The notes below the pieces were generated by a model. The model did no database searches. It worked only from the letters and a program-made list of their open reading frames with translations, and was not told where the DNA came from. This document shows positions 18,135 to 26,432 of a stretch of DNA of 64,000 nt, one piece after another (positions within the stretch are counted from its first letter, which is position 1; each line of letters starts with the position of its first letter). The stretch covers positions 62,001 to 126,000 of the forward strand of contig JADFZW010000009.1 of assembly GCA_015232355.1 (NCBI GenBank). The letters are read 5' to 3'. The position numbers were made by a program, and so were the translations under genes. Origin of the DNA: Oligoflexia bacterium (lineage in GTDB: Bacteria > Bdellovibrionota > Bacteriovoracia > Bacteriovoracales > Bacteriovoracaceae).

Positions 18135-18165
18135 TCATTTTTCATTCTGAGAAAATGACTTTTTA
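18135..18165 (+). terminator. Weak hairpin terminator after rfaE2
   Basis: TCATTTT (18135-18141) and AAAATGA (18152-18158) form a 7-bp AT-rich stem with a 10-nt loop, followed by CTTTTT. It lies 41 bases after the rfaE2 stop. The rest of 18094-18240 is poly-A/T tracts with no other structure seen. Confidence 0.45.
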
Positions 18166-18241
18166 AAAATTTTTTTTCTATCTTAAGTTCTGATCTTTGT
18201 TAGAGTTTCAAAAAAAAATTCAAAAAAAATAAAAAAAAACA

Positions 18242-18268
18242 TTAAGTGCCGGAATATTTTGCCGAGCA
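18242..18268 (+). promoter_or_regulatory. Sigma-28 (FliA)-type promoter of flagellin
   Basis: TTAAGTGC (18242-18249), an 11-base spacer and GCCGAGCA (18261-18268) match the flagellar sigma-28 pattern TAAAGTTT-N11-GCCGATAA at 5 of 8 and 6 of 8 positions, with the exact spacing and an intact GCCGA core. It would start transcription near 18275, leaving a leader of about 165 nt before fliC. Confidence 0.7.
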
Positions 18269-18289
18269 AATGAATATGTAAAGTGAACA

Positions 18290-18403
18290 AGTAAAGTTCC
18301 AGTAAAGTTCCAGTAAAGTTAGCGTTGTAGGAGACACTAATTTTACTTAAGTAATTAGAGAGGTTTTTTATTATTAAAATACAAACAAGGTTAAGTTTGT
18401 ATT
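18290..18403 (+). promoter_or_regulatory. Structured flagellin 5' leader: 11-bp repeats and hairpin
   Basis: Three 11-bp units AGTAAAGTTCC, AGTAAAGTTCC and AGTAAAGTTAG fill 18290-18322. Further down, AATACAAAC (18378-18386) and GTTTGTATT (18395-18403) form a perfect 9-bp stem with an 8-nt loop AAGGTTAA that ends only 6 bases before the AAGGAGG ribosome binding site at 18410-18416. The layout suggests post-transcriptional control or mRNA stabilisation of flagellin, which is inference. Confidence 0.6.
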
Positions 18404-18422
18404 ATTCACAAGGAGGCAAGAG

Positions 18423-18440
18423 ATGATTCGAGGAGATTAA
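18423..18440 (+). CDS. Five-codon leader ORF (MIRGD) in front of flagellin
   Basis: ATG ATT CGA GGA GAT TAA, ending one base before the flagellin ATG. It has the best ribosome binding site of the region (AAGGAGG, 6-base spacer). The flagellin start has its own GAGGAG inside the leader codons. The arrangement would allow translational coupling. It is too short to be a functional protein and whether it is translated is unknown. Confidence 0.45.
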   Translation: MIRGD

Positions 18441-18441
18441 T

Positions 18442-19275
18442 ATGGGTTTTAGAATTAACACCAACGTCACTTCATTGTCCGCTCAAAGACATTTGTCAAA
18501 TGGATCAGAAGAACTAAAAAGATCATTAGAACATTTAGCATCCGGCTCTCGAATAGTTCGAGCAGGGGAGGATGCTGCTGGTTTGGCCATTAGTGAAAAA
18601 TTAAAGGCAGAAATCAGAGGTACTACTCAAGCACAAAGAAACTCAAATGATGGAATATCTTTAATCCAAACTGCTGAAGGTGGATTAAATGAGATTTCTA
18701 GTATTATGATTCGTTTAAAAGAACTCTCAGTGCAGGCTGCTTCTGATACAATAGGAGATAGCGAGAGAGGATTTAGTGATTTAGAGTTTAAAAGTTTATT
18801 ACAAGAGATTGATCGAATTGCAAATTCAACCGAATTCAACGGTACAAAAATATTAATGGGTCAAGGTGAACAACTTGAATTTCAAGTTGGTACAAGAAAC
18901 GATGCTAACTTAGATAGAATGAGATTTAATCCTCAAGATAGTAATGCTACAACAGAAAAATTGGAAGTTAGCGCCCTTAACGTATTAACGAAGCAAGATG
19001 CTCAAAACAACTTGGCTACAATAGATAAGGCATTAGGAACTGTAAATGGACAAAGAGCTTCTCTGGGCGCACTCCAAAACAGATTAATGTCTACAGTTAG
19101 AAACCTAGAAGTTAAGTCGGAAAATTTATCTGCTGCTAATTCGCGAATTCGAGATGCAGATGTAGCATTAGAAACTTCGAATATGATGAAAGCAAATATA
19201 TTAACAGCTGCTGGAACATCTGTTTTGGCAACTGCCAATAACTCTGTAGGGGCCGCCCTTAAGCTTATTGGCTAA
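18442..19275 (+). CDS. fliC: Flagellin
   Basis: Structural subunit of the flagellar filament. The N-terminal D0/D1 block (GFRINTNVTSLSAQRHL, then SGSRIVRAGEDAAGLAISEKL) and the C-terminal D1/D0 block (SRIRDADVALETSNMMKANIL, ending AAGTSVLATANNSVGAALKLIG, given here in pieces) are classic. At 277 aa it has only a short variable centre (about 140-190), so the D2/D3 surface domains are absent, as in many predatory and marine deltaproteobacterial-type flagellins. Ribosome binding GAGGAG is 7 bases upstream. It is driven by the sigma-28-like site at 18242. No other flagellar gene is in the window. Confidence 0.97.
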   Translation: MGFRINTNVTSLSAQRHLSNGSEELKRSLEHLASGSRIVRAGEDAAGLAISEKLKAEIRGTTQAQRNSNDGISLIQTAEGGLNEISSIMIRLKELSVQAASDTIGDSERGFSDLEFKSLLQEIDRIANSTEFNGTKILMGQGEQLEFQVGTRNDANLDRMRFNPQDSNATTEKLEVSALNVLTKQDAQNNLATIDKALGTVNGQRASLGALQNRLMSTVRNLEVKSENLSAANSRIRDADVALETSNMMKANILTAAGTSVLATANNSVGAALKLIG

Positions 19276-19577
19276 GATAATTAATCTCTCTCTCCTCGAA
19301 ATAGAAGGTGAGATGTATTTATCATGAAATATTGTTGCTAATATTATATTGCTGTTACTATTCATAAAATCCTTGATATCATCTCATCTTCTTTTTTATA
19401 CAATAACGAAATTTTAAATGCTATGAATACAATGATACAATAGTACAATAAAAAACAATCAACCTACTTGATTTTTTTTCTACTCTTGCGATGATAAACA
19501 ATGAGGGCAAAAAAATGAAAAGTGGTGGTTGTGGTGTGGTTGTGAACATAAAATTTAATTTAGAAAGAAAGAGAGAG
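19276..19577. other. Intergenic region between flagellin and the TolC-like gene
   Basis: About 300 bases without a credible gene. TGAGATG (19309-19315) and CATCTCA (19380-19386, followed by TCTTCTTTTTT) could pair as a long-range stem with a T-rich tail and might end fliC transcription, but the 64-base loop makes this weak. Part of 19491-19577 is an open extension of the downstream gene that lacks protein features. Confidence 0.5.
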
Positions 19578-21005
19578 ATGCTTATGAGAGATAGAAAAAT
19601 TTTAACTAAGATAGCGATTGTAGTACTTAATTCTTGGATGTTGGCCGCTAGTGCGAATGTATTATTTACTCCTGAAAATTATTTGCAACAAGTACAAAAT
19701 AAAAATCAGGGGATATTGGCATCAAAAGAGAGTTCCTCTGCTTACAAGAGCAAATCTCAAGAGGGAGAACTTCTCTTTTCCCCATCACTATTTGCTACTA
19801 CTCAAGTATTAGATGATCAAAAACAAACTGCAAGCTTGGCCTCGATGGGTGAACGTACTTTAGTTGAAACTTATAGTGTTGGAGTAAGCGACGTCACTAA
19901 GTTTGGATTGCAAAGTAAAGTTTCCTATATAATAAATCATTACGATATAAATGGTGCAAGTTTATTATATCTTCCTAAACCAAAATATTACGAAGCAAAG
20001 AGCGGAGTTGACTTAACCTTTCCTATTTTAAGAAATTTTTTATCAAAAGAGTATAAAGCGATGAATAGTGCTACGAAAGCATCGTCAATGGCCGCATACT
20101 ATGGTGAATCGTATAAGCAAAAGATGCTTTTAGCAGAAGCAGAGATGACATATTGGAGATTGGTTTTGGCCAGAGAAACAGTTCTTATTCAAAAAGAATC
20201 ATTAGAGAGAGCACAAAAGATTAGAGATTGGAATCAAGAAAGATATAATAAACAGCTTGCTGATAAAACAGATTTACTTCAATCAGAAGCGGCGACAGAG
20301 GGTAGGAAGATAGAGTTGCAAATGGCATTAGATGAGGAGCAATCATCGATGCGTTCATTTAATAGCATTCGTGGAATTGATAGTGATAGTGTAAATGAAT
20401 CACTTGTTAGATTAGATACCAATAACTATGTAGAAAAAATTATAATTCCAGAATTTAAGGATCTAAGAGATGATGTAAAAGCACAAGAACAACAAAAATT
20501 AGCAGTAAATGCATCCTCTGAAATAAGTAATCAAAAAATTACTCCCGCATTAGATCTTTATGGATCGCTATACTTAAATGGTAAGAAAGAAAAATTTGGC
20601 GATACCTTCAATCAATCAGTATCAACCAATTATCCTACTGTAACCGTCGGAGTTAAGTTTACTATGCCTCTTGATTTTGGATTAACCAAAGACTTAAAGA
20701 ATGGATACATTCTAGAAAAGCAAGGAGCAGAAATTAATTTTCAGAAAAAATTATTTGATCAAAAAAGAGAGTGGCATGATCTTAAACAAAAATTAGCGGA
20801 GGCAAAAAAGCGTTTGAGATTAACCTCATTATTAGCAGAATCGCAGAAGTTGAAATTAAAACACGAAAGAGAACAACACAAGAAGGGACGTTCAACCACC
20901 TTTCAAGTTTTATTATTTGAACAAGATCATGATACTGCTAAATTAAATAACATTAGAATCAAAACAGAGATATTAAAAATAATAGCTCAGATGAAAACAT
21001 TTTAA
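19578..21005 (+). CDS. TolC-family outer membrane efflux protein
   Basis: Predicted outer-membrane factor of a tripartite exporter, 475 aa. The ATG at 19578 is chosen because it places a normal signal peptide (KILTKIAIVVLNSWMLAASA) at the N terminus after a GAGAGAG ribosome binding region; the frame is open back to 19491 but that adds 29 residues unlike a signal. The mature protein has two long helical repeats rich in Glu, Gln and Lys (e.g. AEMTYWRLVLARETVLIQKE and LKLKHEREQHKKGRSTTFQVL) separated by beta-like segments, the usual TolC hairpin plan; the Ala-x-x-x-W/L-x-L heptads are evident. It is followed after 21 bases by the RND pump, so the two form an operon. No adaptor protein gene is next to them. 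Confidence 0.82.
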   Translation: MLMRDRKILTKIAIVVLNSWMLAASANVLFTPENYLQQVQNKNQGILASKESSSAYKSKSQEGELLFSPSLFATTQVLDDQKQTASLASMGERTLVETYSVGVSDVTKFGLQSKVSYIINHYDINGASLLYLPKPKYYEAKSGVDLTFPILRNFLSKEYKAMNSATKASSMAAYYGESYKQKMLLAEAEMTYWRLVLARETVLIQKESLERAQKIRDWNQERYNKQLADKTDLLQSEAATEGRKIELQMALDEEQSSMRSFNSIRGIDSDSVNESLVRLDTNNYVEKIIIPEFKDLRDDVKAQEQQKLAVNASSEISNQKITPALDLYGSLYLNGKKEKFGDTFNQSVSTNYPTVTVGVKFTMPLDFGLTKDLKNGYILEKQGAEINFQKKLFDQKREWHDLKQKLAEAKKRLRLTSLLAESQKLKLKHEREQHKKGRSTTFQVLLFEQDHDTAKLNNIRIKTEILKIIAQMKTF

Positions 21006-21026
21006 ATTTTAAAAGGAATTAAATAA

Positions 21027-24000
21027 GTGAACATTGCAAACCTGGCCATTAAAAGACCAACTTTTGTTACTTGTATTGTAATTTTAATTATTGCACTCGG
21101 AATTCTCTCTATAAAAAAGATGCCTGTGGATTTATTCCCGGATATTAATTTTCCAGTAATAATGGTGATGACCGTTTATCCTGGGGCCGGGCCATCGGAA
21201 GTAGAGAATTTGATTTCCAAGAAAGTAGAAGAAGAGTTAAGTTCTCTTCCAGGACTCAAGCGACTTAAATCCCAAAGTTTTGAAGGAATGAGTAGAGTAG
21301 TTGCAGAATTCACTCTAGAAACAGATATCAAGTATGCTGAACAACAAGTGCGAGATAAAATTTCTTTGGTGAAGAGAAAAATTCCCACCGATGCAAAAGA
21401 TCCTATTGTTCGAAGATTGGATCCATCCGATCAGCCAGTTGCAATTTTAGGATTGACAGCACAGACCGAGGTTTCTTCTTATAAACTCTATGATGTTGCA
21501 GAAACGGTTATTAAACCAAAATTTGAACAATTGGCCAATATTGGTTTGGTGGATATTTTCGGAGGGAGAAAACGAGAAATTCAAGTTCAATTAGATCGAG
21601 ATAAGATGAAATCATATCAGATTTCGACGATGCAAGTTTCAAGTAGGATCAAGCTTGCAGGACAAAATATACCAGCAGGTAAATTGCCCGAACCCAAACA
21701 AGATACCATGTTTAGAACAACTGGTGAGTTTACTTCACTAAAAGATATTGAAAAAATTGTTGTCAATTTTATAGGTAATGATGTTCCCGTAACTGTAGCA
21801 GAGATAGGAAAAGTTAGTGATACCTTAGTTGATGAGGTGAATAGAGTTTATGTGAATGGTGAGAGATCTTTATTCATGATGATCTATCGCCAATCTGGTT
21901 CTAATACAGTGGAAGCTGTTGATTTAGTAAAAAAACAAATTGAGAAAGTGAATGTAATTTTAAAAAATCAACCTGGAAAACCTAAACTTGCAATTGTAAG
22001 AGATGGTTCAAAAATTATTAGAAATAATATTGAAGATGTTAAAGAATCGATAATGATCGGTATCGTTTTAACTTTTATTGTGGTCTATCTCTTCTTAGGA
22101 AATTTTAGATCTACTATTATTACTGGTATTGCTATTCCTAACTCTATCATTGGAGCATTCTTTTTAATGTCTTTGGCCGGATTTACAGTAAACATTATGA
22201 CCTTGCTTGCAATTAGCTTAGCAGTAGGACTCTTAATCGATGATGCCATCGTTGTGCGGGAAAATATTTTCCGCCATAATGAATTGGGAAAACATCCGGT
22301 GGAGGCAGCACTGATTGGAACAAAAGAGGTAACTTTAGCAGTGATTGCTACAACTTTTACTTTGATTGCAGTCTTTGGGCCAGTAGCATTTTTACAAGGA
22401 ATAGTAGGACAATTCTTTAAACAATTTGGTTTGAGTGTTTGCTTTGCTATGTTTATTTCGCTCTTTGATTCTATGACAATGGCACCGATGTTATCTGCTT
22501 ACTTTGTTGGAAAAGTTCATTCACCTAATTCTTCTCTAAAGAGTGAATCAAGAGAATCAAGCGAATCAAAATTAAGTTTTATAAAATATTTATGGCCAAC
22601 ATATTACTTTGAAAAATTTCAACAATTCCTAGTAATTTTCTATGAGAAAATATTAAGAATCACCTTGAAGGTTCCTATTCTAATTATTTTAATTGGGATT
22701 TTATCTTTTGTTGGTAGCTTGATGATTGTTAAACATGTTCCTAAAACATTTGTTCCAGCATCCGATGCAGGAGAATTTTCAATCAGTATGGAATTATCCC
22801 CAGGAGCAACTTTAGAACAAACAAACAAAGTTGCAAGCGAAGTAGATAAGATTATTAGAAGTAATAAGGAGATCAGGAGCGCAGTGATGGTAGTGGGAGG
22901 ATTTAATGGAGAATCAAATAAGATTACTTACTTTATTGATCTCGTTCCCGCTTCAGAACGTCCTGGAGTAATTACTACAACTGTTAAAGAACGTGTTCGC
23001 GAACAACTTCGTCCATATGATTGGGCGAAAACAGCTGTAAAAGAAGTAGATCTCTTCGCGGCCGGAAGACCATTTCAGATAAATATTGTAGGTCAATCGT
23101 TAGATGAGGTCGTGAGTTTTGGAGAGAAATTGTTCAAACGTTTAGAAAAACATCCAGGACTTAAAGATCCAGAATTTAGTTTTAAACCTGGTAAACCAGA
23201 ATTTCAAATTGTAGTAGATGATCATAAAGCTGCAAGTTACGGCATAAATAATACTACTGTGGGATTGGAACTTCGAAATCAATTGGAAGGTGATTTGAGT
23301 TCAGTCTTTCGAGAGGGCGGACTTGAATATGATGTGAGAGTAAGAATGCAAGAGAGTGATCGTAACTTAAGAAATGATTTTAATAAAATATATATTCCCA
23401 ATATAAATTATCGCCAAATACAGTTGAAAAATTTTGCCAATCATAAAGAGACCACCAGTCCTGCATCGATTGATCGTGTAGATCGCGGTCGTTCAGTTAC
23501 AATTGCAGCAGATGTTGCGCCTAATGGGCCAGGAATGGGAGGAGTAATGGAAGATGTAAAACGTATTCTAGAGGAAGAATTAAAACTTCCAGAGGGAATG
23601 CGCTATTCATTTACAGGGCAGGCGGAGACATTTACAGAGTTGGGACCAAGCATGATCACGGCCGCAATGCTTGGAGTGCTTTTTATATTTTTAGTGTTGG
23701 CATCTTTGTATGAGTCCTTTGTTACTCCATTTACAATTATGTTGGTATTACCTTTGGCCGCTTGTGGAGCTTTTGCCGCTCTCTACATTACAAAAACCTC
23801 TCTCGATATTTTCTCTATGATTGGTTGTATAATGCTTCTTGGCCTATCAACAAAAAATTCCATTCTGTTAGTTGATTATGCAAATCAAAAAGTAGCAGAG
23901 GGTTTTACCAGGGCCGAAGCAATAATCTTAGCAGGTAAAACTCGACTCAGACCAATTTTAATGACAACAGCAGCACTAATTGCAGGGATGATTCCAATTG

Positions 24001-24185
24001 CAATAGGCTTAAATGAAGCTTCAAGACAGAGAGTTAGTATGGGTATTGCAATAATTGGTGGTTTAATTAGTTCTACACTACTAACTTTAGTGGTGGTGCC
24101 TGCAGCATACTCATACATCGATCGCTTCAGGATATTCTGCAAAAAGATTTTGGCCAAATTATTTGGTGTTGATATTAGTGCTTAG
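21027..24185 (+). CDS. RND-superfamily efflux pump (AcrB/HAE1-like)
   Basis: Inner-membrane proton-driven pump of 1052 aa, the usual size. GTG start with AAAAGGAAT upstream. N-terminal NIANLAIKRPTFVTCIVILI is the first helix; the VDLFPDINFPVI block is typical. TM4 carries the proton-relay Asp pair at 405-406 (LLIDDAIVVRENI) and TM10 the Lys at 943 (LSTKNSILLVDYA). Two large periplasmic loops (about 35-335 and 560-865) are present. The substrate cannot be read from sequence; the DDAIVVREN form is found in multidrug HAE1-type rather than metal-type pumps. The upstream gene supplies the outer-membrane factor. The periplasmic adaptor usually encoded with such pairs is missing here. Confidence 0.93.
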   Translation: MNIANLAIKRPTFVTCIVILIIALGILSIKKMPVDLFPDINFPVIMVMTVYPGAGPSEVENLISKKVEEELSSLPGLKRLKSQSFEGMSRVVAEFTLETDIKYAEQQVRDKISLVKRKIPTDAKDPIVRRLDPSDQPVAILGLTAQTEVSSYKLYDVAETVIKPKFEQLANIGLVDIFGGRKREIQVQLDRDKMKSYQISTMQVSSRIKLAGQNIPAGKLPEPKQDTMFRTTGEFTSLKDIEKIVVNFIGNDVPVTVAEIGKVSDTLVDEVNRVYVNGERSLFMMIYRQSGSNTVEAVDLVKKQIEKVNVILKNQPGKPKLAIVRDGSKIIRNNIEDVKESIMIGIVLTFIVVYLFLGNFRSTIITGIAIPNSIIGAFFLMSLAGFTVNIMTLLAISLAVGLLIDDAIVVRENIFRHNELGKHPVEAALIGTKEVTLAVIATTFTLIAVFGPVAFLQGIVGQFFKQFGLSVCFAMFISLFDSMTMAPMLSAYFVGKVHSPNSSLKSESRESSESKLSFIKYLWPTYYFEKFQQFLVIFYEKILRITLKVPILIILIGILSFVGSLMIVKHVPKTFVPASDAGEFSISMELSPGATLEQTNKVASEVDKIIRSNKEIRSAVMVVGGFNGESNKITYFIDLVPASERPGVITTTVKERVREQLRPYDWAKTAVKEVDLFAAGRPFQINIVGQSLDEVVSFGEKLFKRLEKHPGLKDPEFSFKPGKPEFQIVVDDHKAASYGINNTTVGLELRNQLEGDLSSVFREGGLEYDVRVRMQESDRNLRNDFNKIYIPNINYRQIQLKNFANHKETTSPASIDRVDRGRSVTIAADVAPNGPGMGGVMEDVKRILEEELKLPEGMRYSFTGQAETFTELGPSMITAAMLGVLFIFLVLASLYESFVTPFTIMLVLPLAACGAFAALYITKTSLDIFSMIGCIMLLGLSTKNSILLVDYANQKVAEGFTRAEAIILAGKTRLRPILMTTAALIAGMIPIAIGLNEASRQRVSMGIAIIGGLISSTLLTLVVVPAAYSYIDRFRIFCKKILAKLFGVDISA

Positions 24186-24187
24186 TT

Positions 24188-24222
24188 GTTGGCCGTTGGT
24201 CGTTGGTCATTGGTCATTGACT
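24188..24222. repeat. Heptamer tandem repeat running into the ffs -35 box
   Basis: Five 7-bp units: GTTGGCC, GTTGGTC, GTTGGTC, ATTGGTC, ATTGACT. It begins 3 bases after the RND stop codon. The last unit contains the TTGACT that serves as the -35 element of ffs, so the promoter element looks like a diverged repeat copy. Confidence 0.85.
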
Positions 24223-24245
24223 TCGTAACTCAATAAACATAGGAT
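24217..24245 (+). promoter_or_regulatory. ffs: Sigma-70-type promoter of ffs
   Basis: TTGACT (24217-24222; 5 of 6), a 17-base spacer, TAGGAT (24240-24245; 4 of 6), then 7 bases to the predicted 5' end of the SRP RNA at 24253. Spacing is optimal on both counts. Confidence 0.75.
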
Positions 24246-24252
24246 TCCCTCT

Positions 24253-24352
24253 GGTGATCTAGGTTGGGCGGATGATTGACTTACAAACCCCGCCAGGTCG
24301 GGAACGAAGCAACGGTAGTATGAACGGTTATTGCGCTTTAATCTAGGTCACC
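24253..24352 (+). ncRNA. ffs: Signal recognition particle RNA, small bacterial type (4.5S)
   Basis: RNA scaffold of SRP, binds Ffh. The ends GGTGATCTAGGTT and AATCTAGGTCACC pair over 13 bp with two G-U wobbles, forming the long terminal helix. The apical part CCGCCAGGTCGGGAACGAAGCAACGG contains the conserved CAGGTC-GGGAA-GAAGCA domain IV core with the internal loops bound by Ffh; the motif is quoted here only in outline. Length about 100 nt matches the 4.5S class without an Alu domain. A T-rich stretch follows (TCTTTTATTTTTATC). It lies just upstream of dnaX-ybaB-recR, an arrangement frequently seen in bacteria. Confidence 0.92.
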
Positions 24353-24393
24353 TCTTTTATTTTTATCTTTTTTAATCTTCTTCTTTTTTTTCT

Positions 24394-24411
24394 ATGACAA
24401 TTTTTCTATGA
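24394..24411 (+). CDS. Five-codon leader ORF overlapping the dnaX start
   Basis: ATG ACA ATT TTT CTA TGA (MTIFL). Its stop overlaps the dnaX initiation codon as ATGA. It arises from a perfect 14-bp tandem duplication of TTTTTCTATGACAA (24387-24400 and 24401-24414) that includes the start codon. No purine-rich ribosome binding site precedes either ATG. Translation is unproven; re-initiation at dnaX is possible. Confidence 0.35.
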   Translation: MTIFL

Positions 24412-26024
24412 CAACCTATCATTATCAAGTACTCGCAAGAAAATGGAGACCTAAAAATTTTAATGAGGTAGTTGGTCAACCACATGTCGTTCGCTCTCTT
24501 AAAAATGCAGTTACAAGACATAAAGTTGGACATGCTTACTTATTAACTGGAACCAGAGGTGTAGGGAAAACATCAATCGCTAGAATTTTAGCAAAAGCAC
24601 TTCGCTGTGAAAATTTACAAAGCGATGGTAATCCCTGTGCTGTTTGTGAAAATTGTTTGGCCGTGGATAGTGAACAAACCTTAGACGTATTAGAAATAGA
24701 TGGTGCTTCTAATAATGGGGTTGAACATATTCGTGGACTCGTTGAAGGTGTTAGTTACTTACCCACCAGAGGAAAATATAGAATATATATTATCGACGAA
24801 GTTCATATGCTTACCAAAGAGGCATTCAATGCTCTCTTGAAAACATTAGAAGCACCACCAGCACATGTGGTTTTTATTTTTGCAACTACAGTTCCAGATA
24901 AAATTTTAGAAACCATTCTTTCTCGCTGTCAGCGCTTTGATTTGAAAACTTTATCAAAGAATGAATTAAAGAAACATCTGAGCTTTATTTTGCAGCAAGA
25001 GGAAATTACTGTCGAGAGTGATATTGTTTTAGATTACATTGCCGAAGAGGCAGATGGTTCAGTTAGAGATGCACTCTCATTTTTAGATCAGGTTTTGATA
25101 TTTTCTGAAAGTGAAAAAAGTAAAATAAGCGAAGAGTCCTGCATTTACGCTTTAGGTGTTGCTCCTAGAAGTAAAGTAAATGAGATTGTGGGATCAATAT
25201 TAAAGTGTGATGTTTCATTAGTATCTAAAACATATCGTGAATTGGTAGCACTAAATGTAGATACGAAAAAGATTGCAGTTAATATTTTAGATCTTTTTTA
25301 TGAGATAATTAACAAAGTACAAGATCCAAAAAATCTCTCGATGTCTGTGTCATCTATGGATGAACTTTTTTGGATCTATGAGGTTTTAGTTAAGGATTTT
25401 GAATGGGCCTTAAAATCACTTTCACCAGAAAAAACCATTGAAATTGTTTTGCAAAAAGTGGCACTAAGGAATACGTTTTTTGGTCAAAAAAAATCTATAG
25501 ATACTCCTATAGAGCATACAGAGAAAGAAAAATTACCAGAACAAAAGAGTACAGATATCAAAGCGATCAAAGAAATCAAAGCGATCAAAGAAATTCCTTC
25601 ATGGAAGGAGTTCCTTTTTTTCCTAGAGAGAAAACTTCCAATCTTATCAACTAATTTGAAAAATGGAAATTTACTTACACCAGTGTCTCTTGATAGTACT
25701 TCTCTTTTGGTGATAGAAATTGCTTTTGCTGAAAAGAATAGAATTTTTTGGGAGTACTTTCAAAAAAGGGAAACCTTTAGTTTGTTACTAAATTATGGTA
25801 GTGAATTTTACTCAGTAAAAGCATCAGAGATAAGAATTGATATTAAGTTGATTGACAGTAGTACCGAAATTGCATCTAAGTTTTCCAGTCAAACAGAGAT
25901 TGAACAGAAAGAGAGAGATTTGATTGTTCAAAAGGAAAAAGAAAATCTTTTGGCCAATCCATTTATAAAAGAAGCAGAAAAATTATTTAATTCGAATATA
26001 GATCGAGTTATCATGAAACAATAA
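24408..26024 (+). CDS. dnaX: DNA polymerase III subunit gamma/tau
   Basis: AAA+ clamp-loader subunit. YQVLARKWRPKNFNEVVGQ at the start, P-loop GTRGVGKT (48-55), zinc-binding Cys67/77/80/83, the DEVHML Walker B, and the ILSRCQRFDLK SRC motif are all present. Domain III ends near residue 355; a linker with a KAIKEIKAIKEI repeat (from GCGATCAAAGAAATCAAA units) leads to a tau-like C-terminal part. Total 538 aa. A run of eight A at 25486-25493 falls in codons 360-362; slippage that removes one A would place TAG four bases downstream and yield a 363-residue gamma-like product. No Shine-Dalgarno is seen at the start; see the leader ORF. Confidence 0.96.
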   Translation: MTTYHYQVLARKWRPKNFNEVVGQPHVVRSLKNAVTRHKVGHAYLLTGTRGVGKTSIARILAKALRCENLQSDGNPCAVCENCLAVDSEQTLDVLEIDGASNNGVEHIRGLVEGVSYLPTRGKYRIYIIDEVHMLTKEAFNALLKTLEAPPAHVVFIFATTVPDKILETILSRCQRFDLKTLSKNELKKHLSFILQQEEITVESDIVLDYIAEEADGSVRDALSFLDQVLIFSESEKSKISEESCIYALGVAPRSKVNEIVGSILKCDVSLVSKTYRELVALNVDTKKIAVNILDLFYEIINKVQDPKNLSMSVSSMDELFWIYEVLVKDFEWALKSLSPEKTIEIVLQKVALRNTFFGQKKSIDTPIEHTEKEKLPEQKSTDIKAIKEIKAIKEIPSWKEFLFFLERKLPILSTNLKNGNLLTPVSLDSTSLLVIEIAFAEKNRIFWEYFQKRETFSLLLNYGSEFYSVKASEIRIDIKLIDSSTEIASKFSSQTEIEQKERDLIVQKEKENLLANPFIKEAEKLFNSNIDRVIMKQ

Positions 26025-26095
26025 TCTAAAAATAGAAGATTAAAATAGAAGATTTTAATAGAAAATTAAAACAAAAAATTAAAATAGGAGATAGT

Positions 26096-26410
26096 ATGAA
26101 AAATAATATGAATCAATTAATGAAACAAGCGCAGCAGATGCAATCAAAGATAGCACAATTACAAAATGAACTTTCAGCACGAGAATTAGACATTTCCTCA
26201 GGAGGAGGAATGATTAAAATTAAAATCAATGGAAAACAAGAGATACTAAGTTTAAAGATCAATCGAGAGTGTATTGATCCTGATGATATCGAATCGCTGG
26301 AAGAGTTATTAAAGACAGCAGTTAATCAAGCAGTAAAGGAATCAAATGATATGGTATCAAATGCGATGTCGAAAGTTACTGGTGGATTAAAAATACCGGG
26401 ACTATTTTAA
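26096..26410 (+). CDS. ybaB: YbaB/EbfC family nucleoid-associated protein
   Basis: Small DNA-binding protein (104 aa) with the usual arrangement: an N-terminal coiled helix (NQLMKQAQQMQSKIAQLQNEL), a central beta region with SGGGMIKIKINGKQEILSLKI, the acidic DPDDIESLEELL segment and a helical end finishing GGLKIPGLF, the normal YbaB terminus. AGGAG is 5 bases before the ATG. It is placed between dnaX and recR, which is its conserved position. The 70-base gap after dnaX consists of repeated AAAATAGAAGATT words. Confidence 0.95.
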   Translation: MKNNMNQLMKQAQQMQSKIAQLQNELSARELDISSGGGMIKIKINGKQEILSLKINRECIDPDDIESLEELLKTAVNQAVKESNDMVSNAMSKVTGGLKIPGLF

Positions 26411-26432
26411 GTAATGTTTTAGGAAAAGTACG

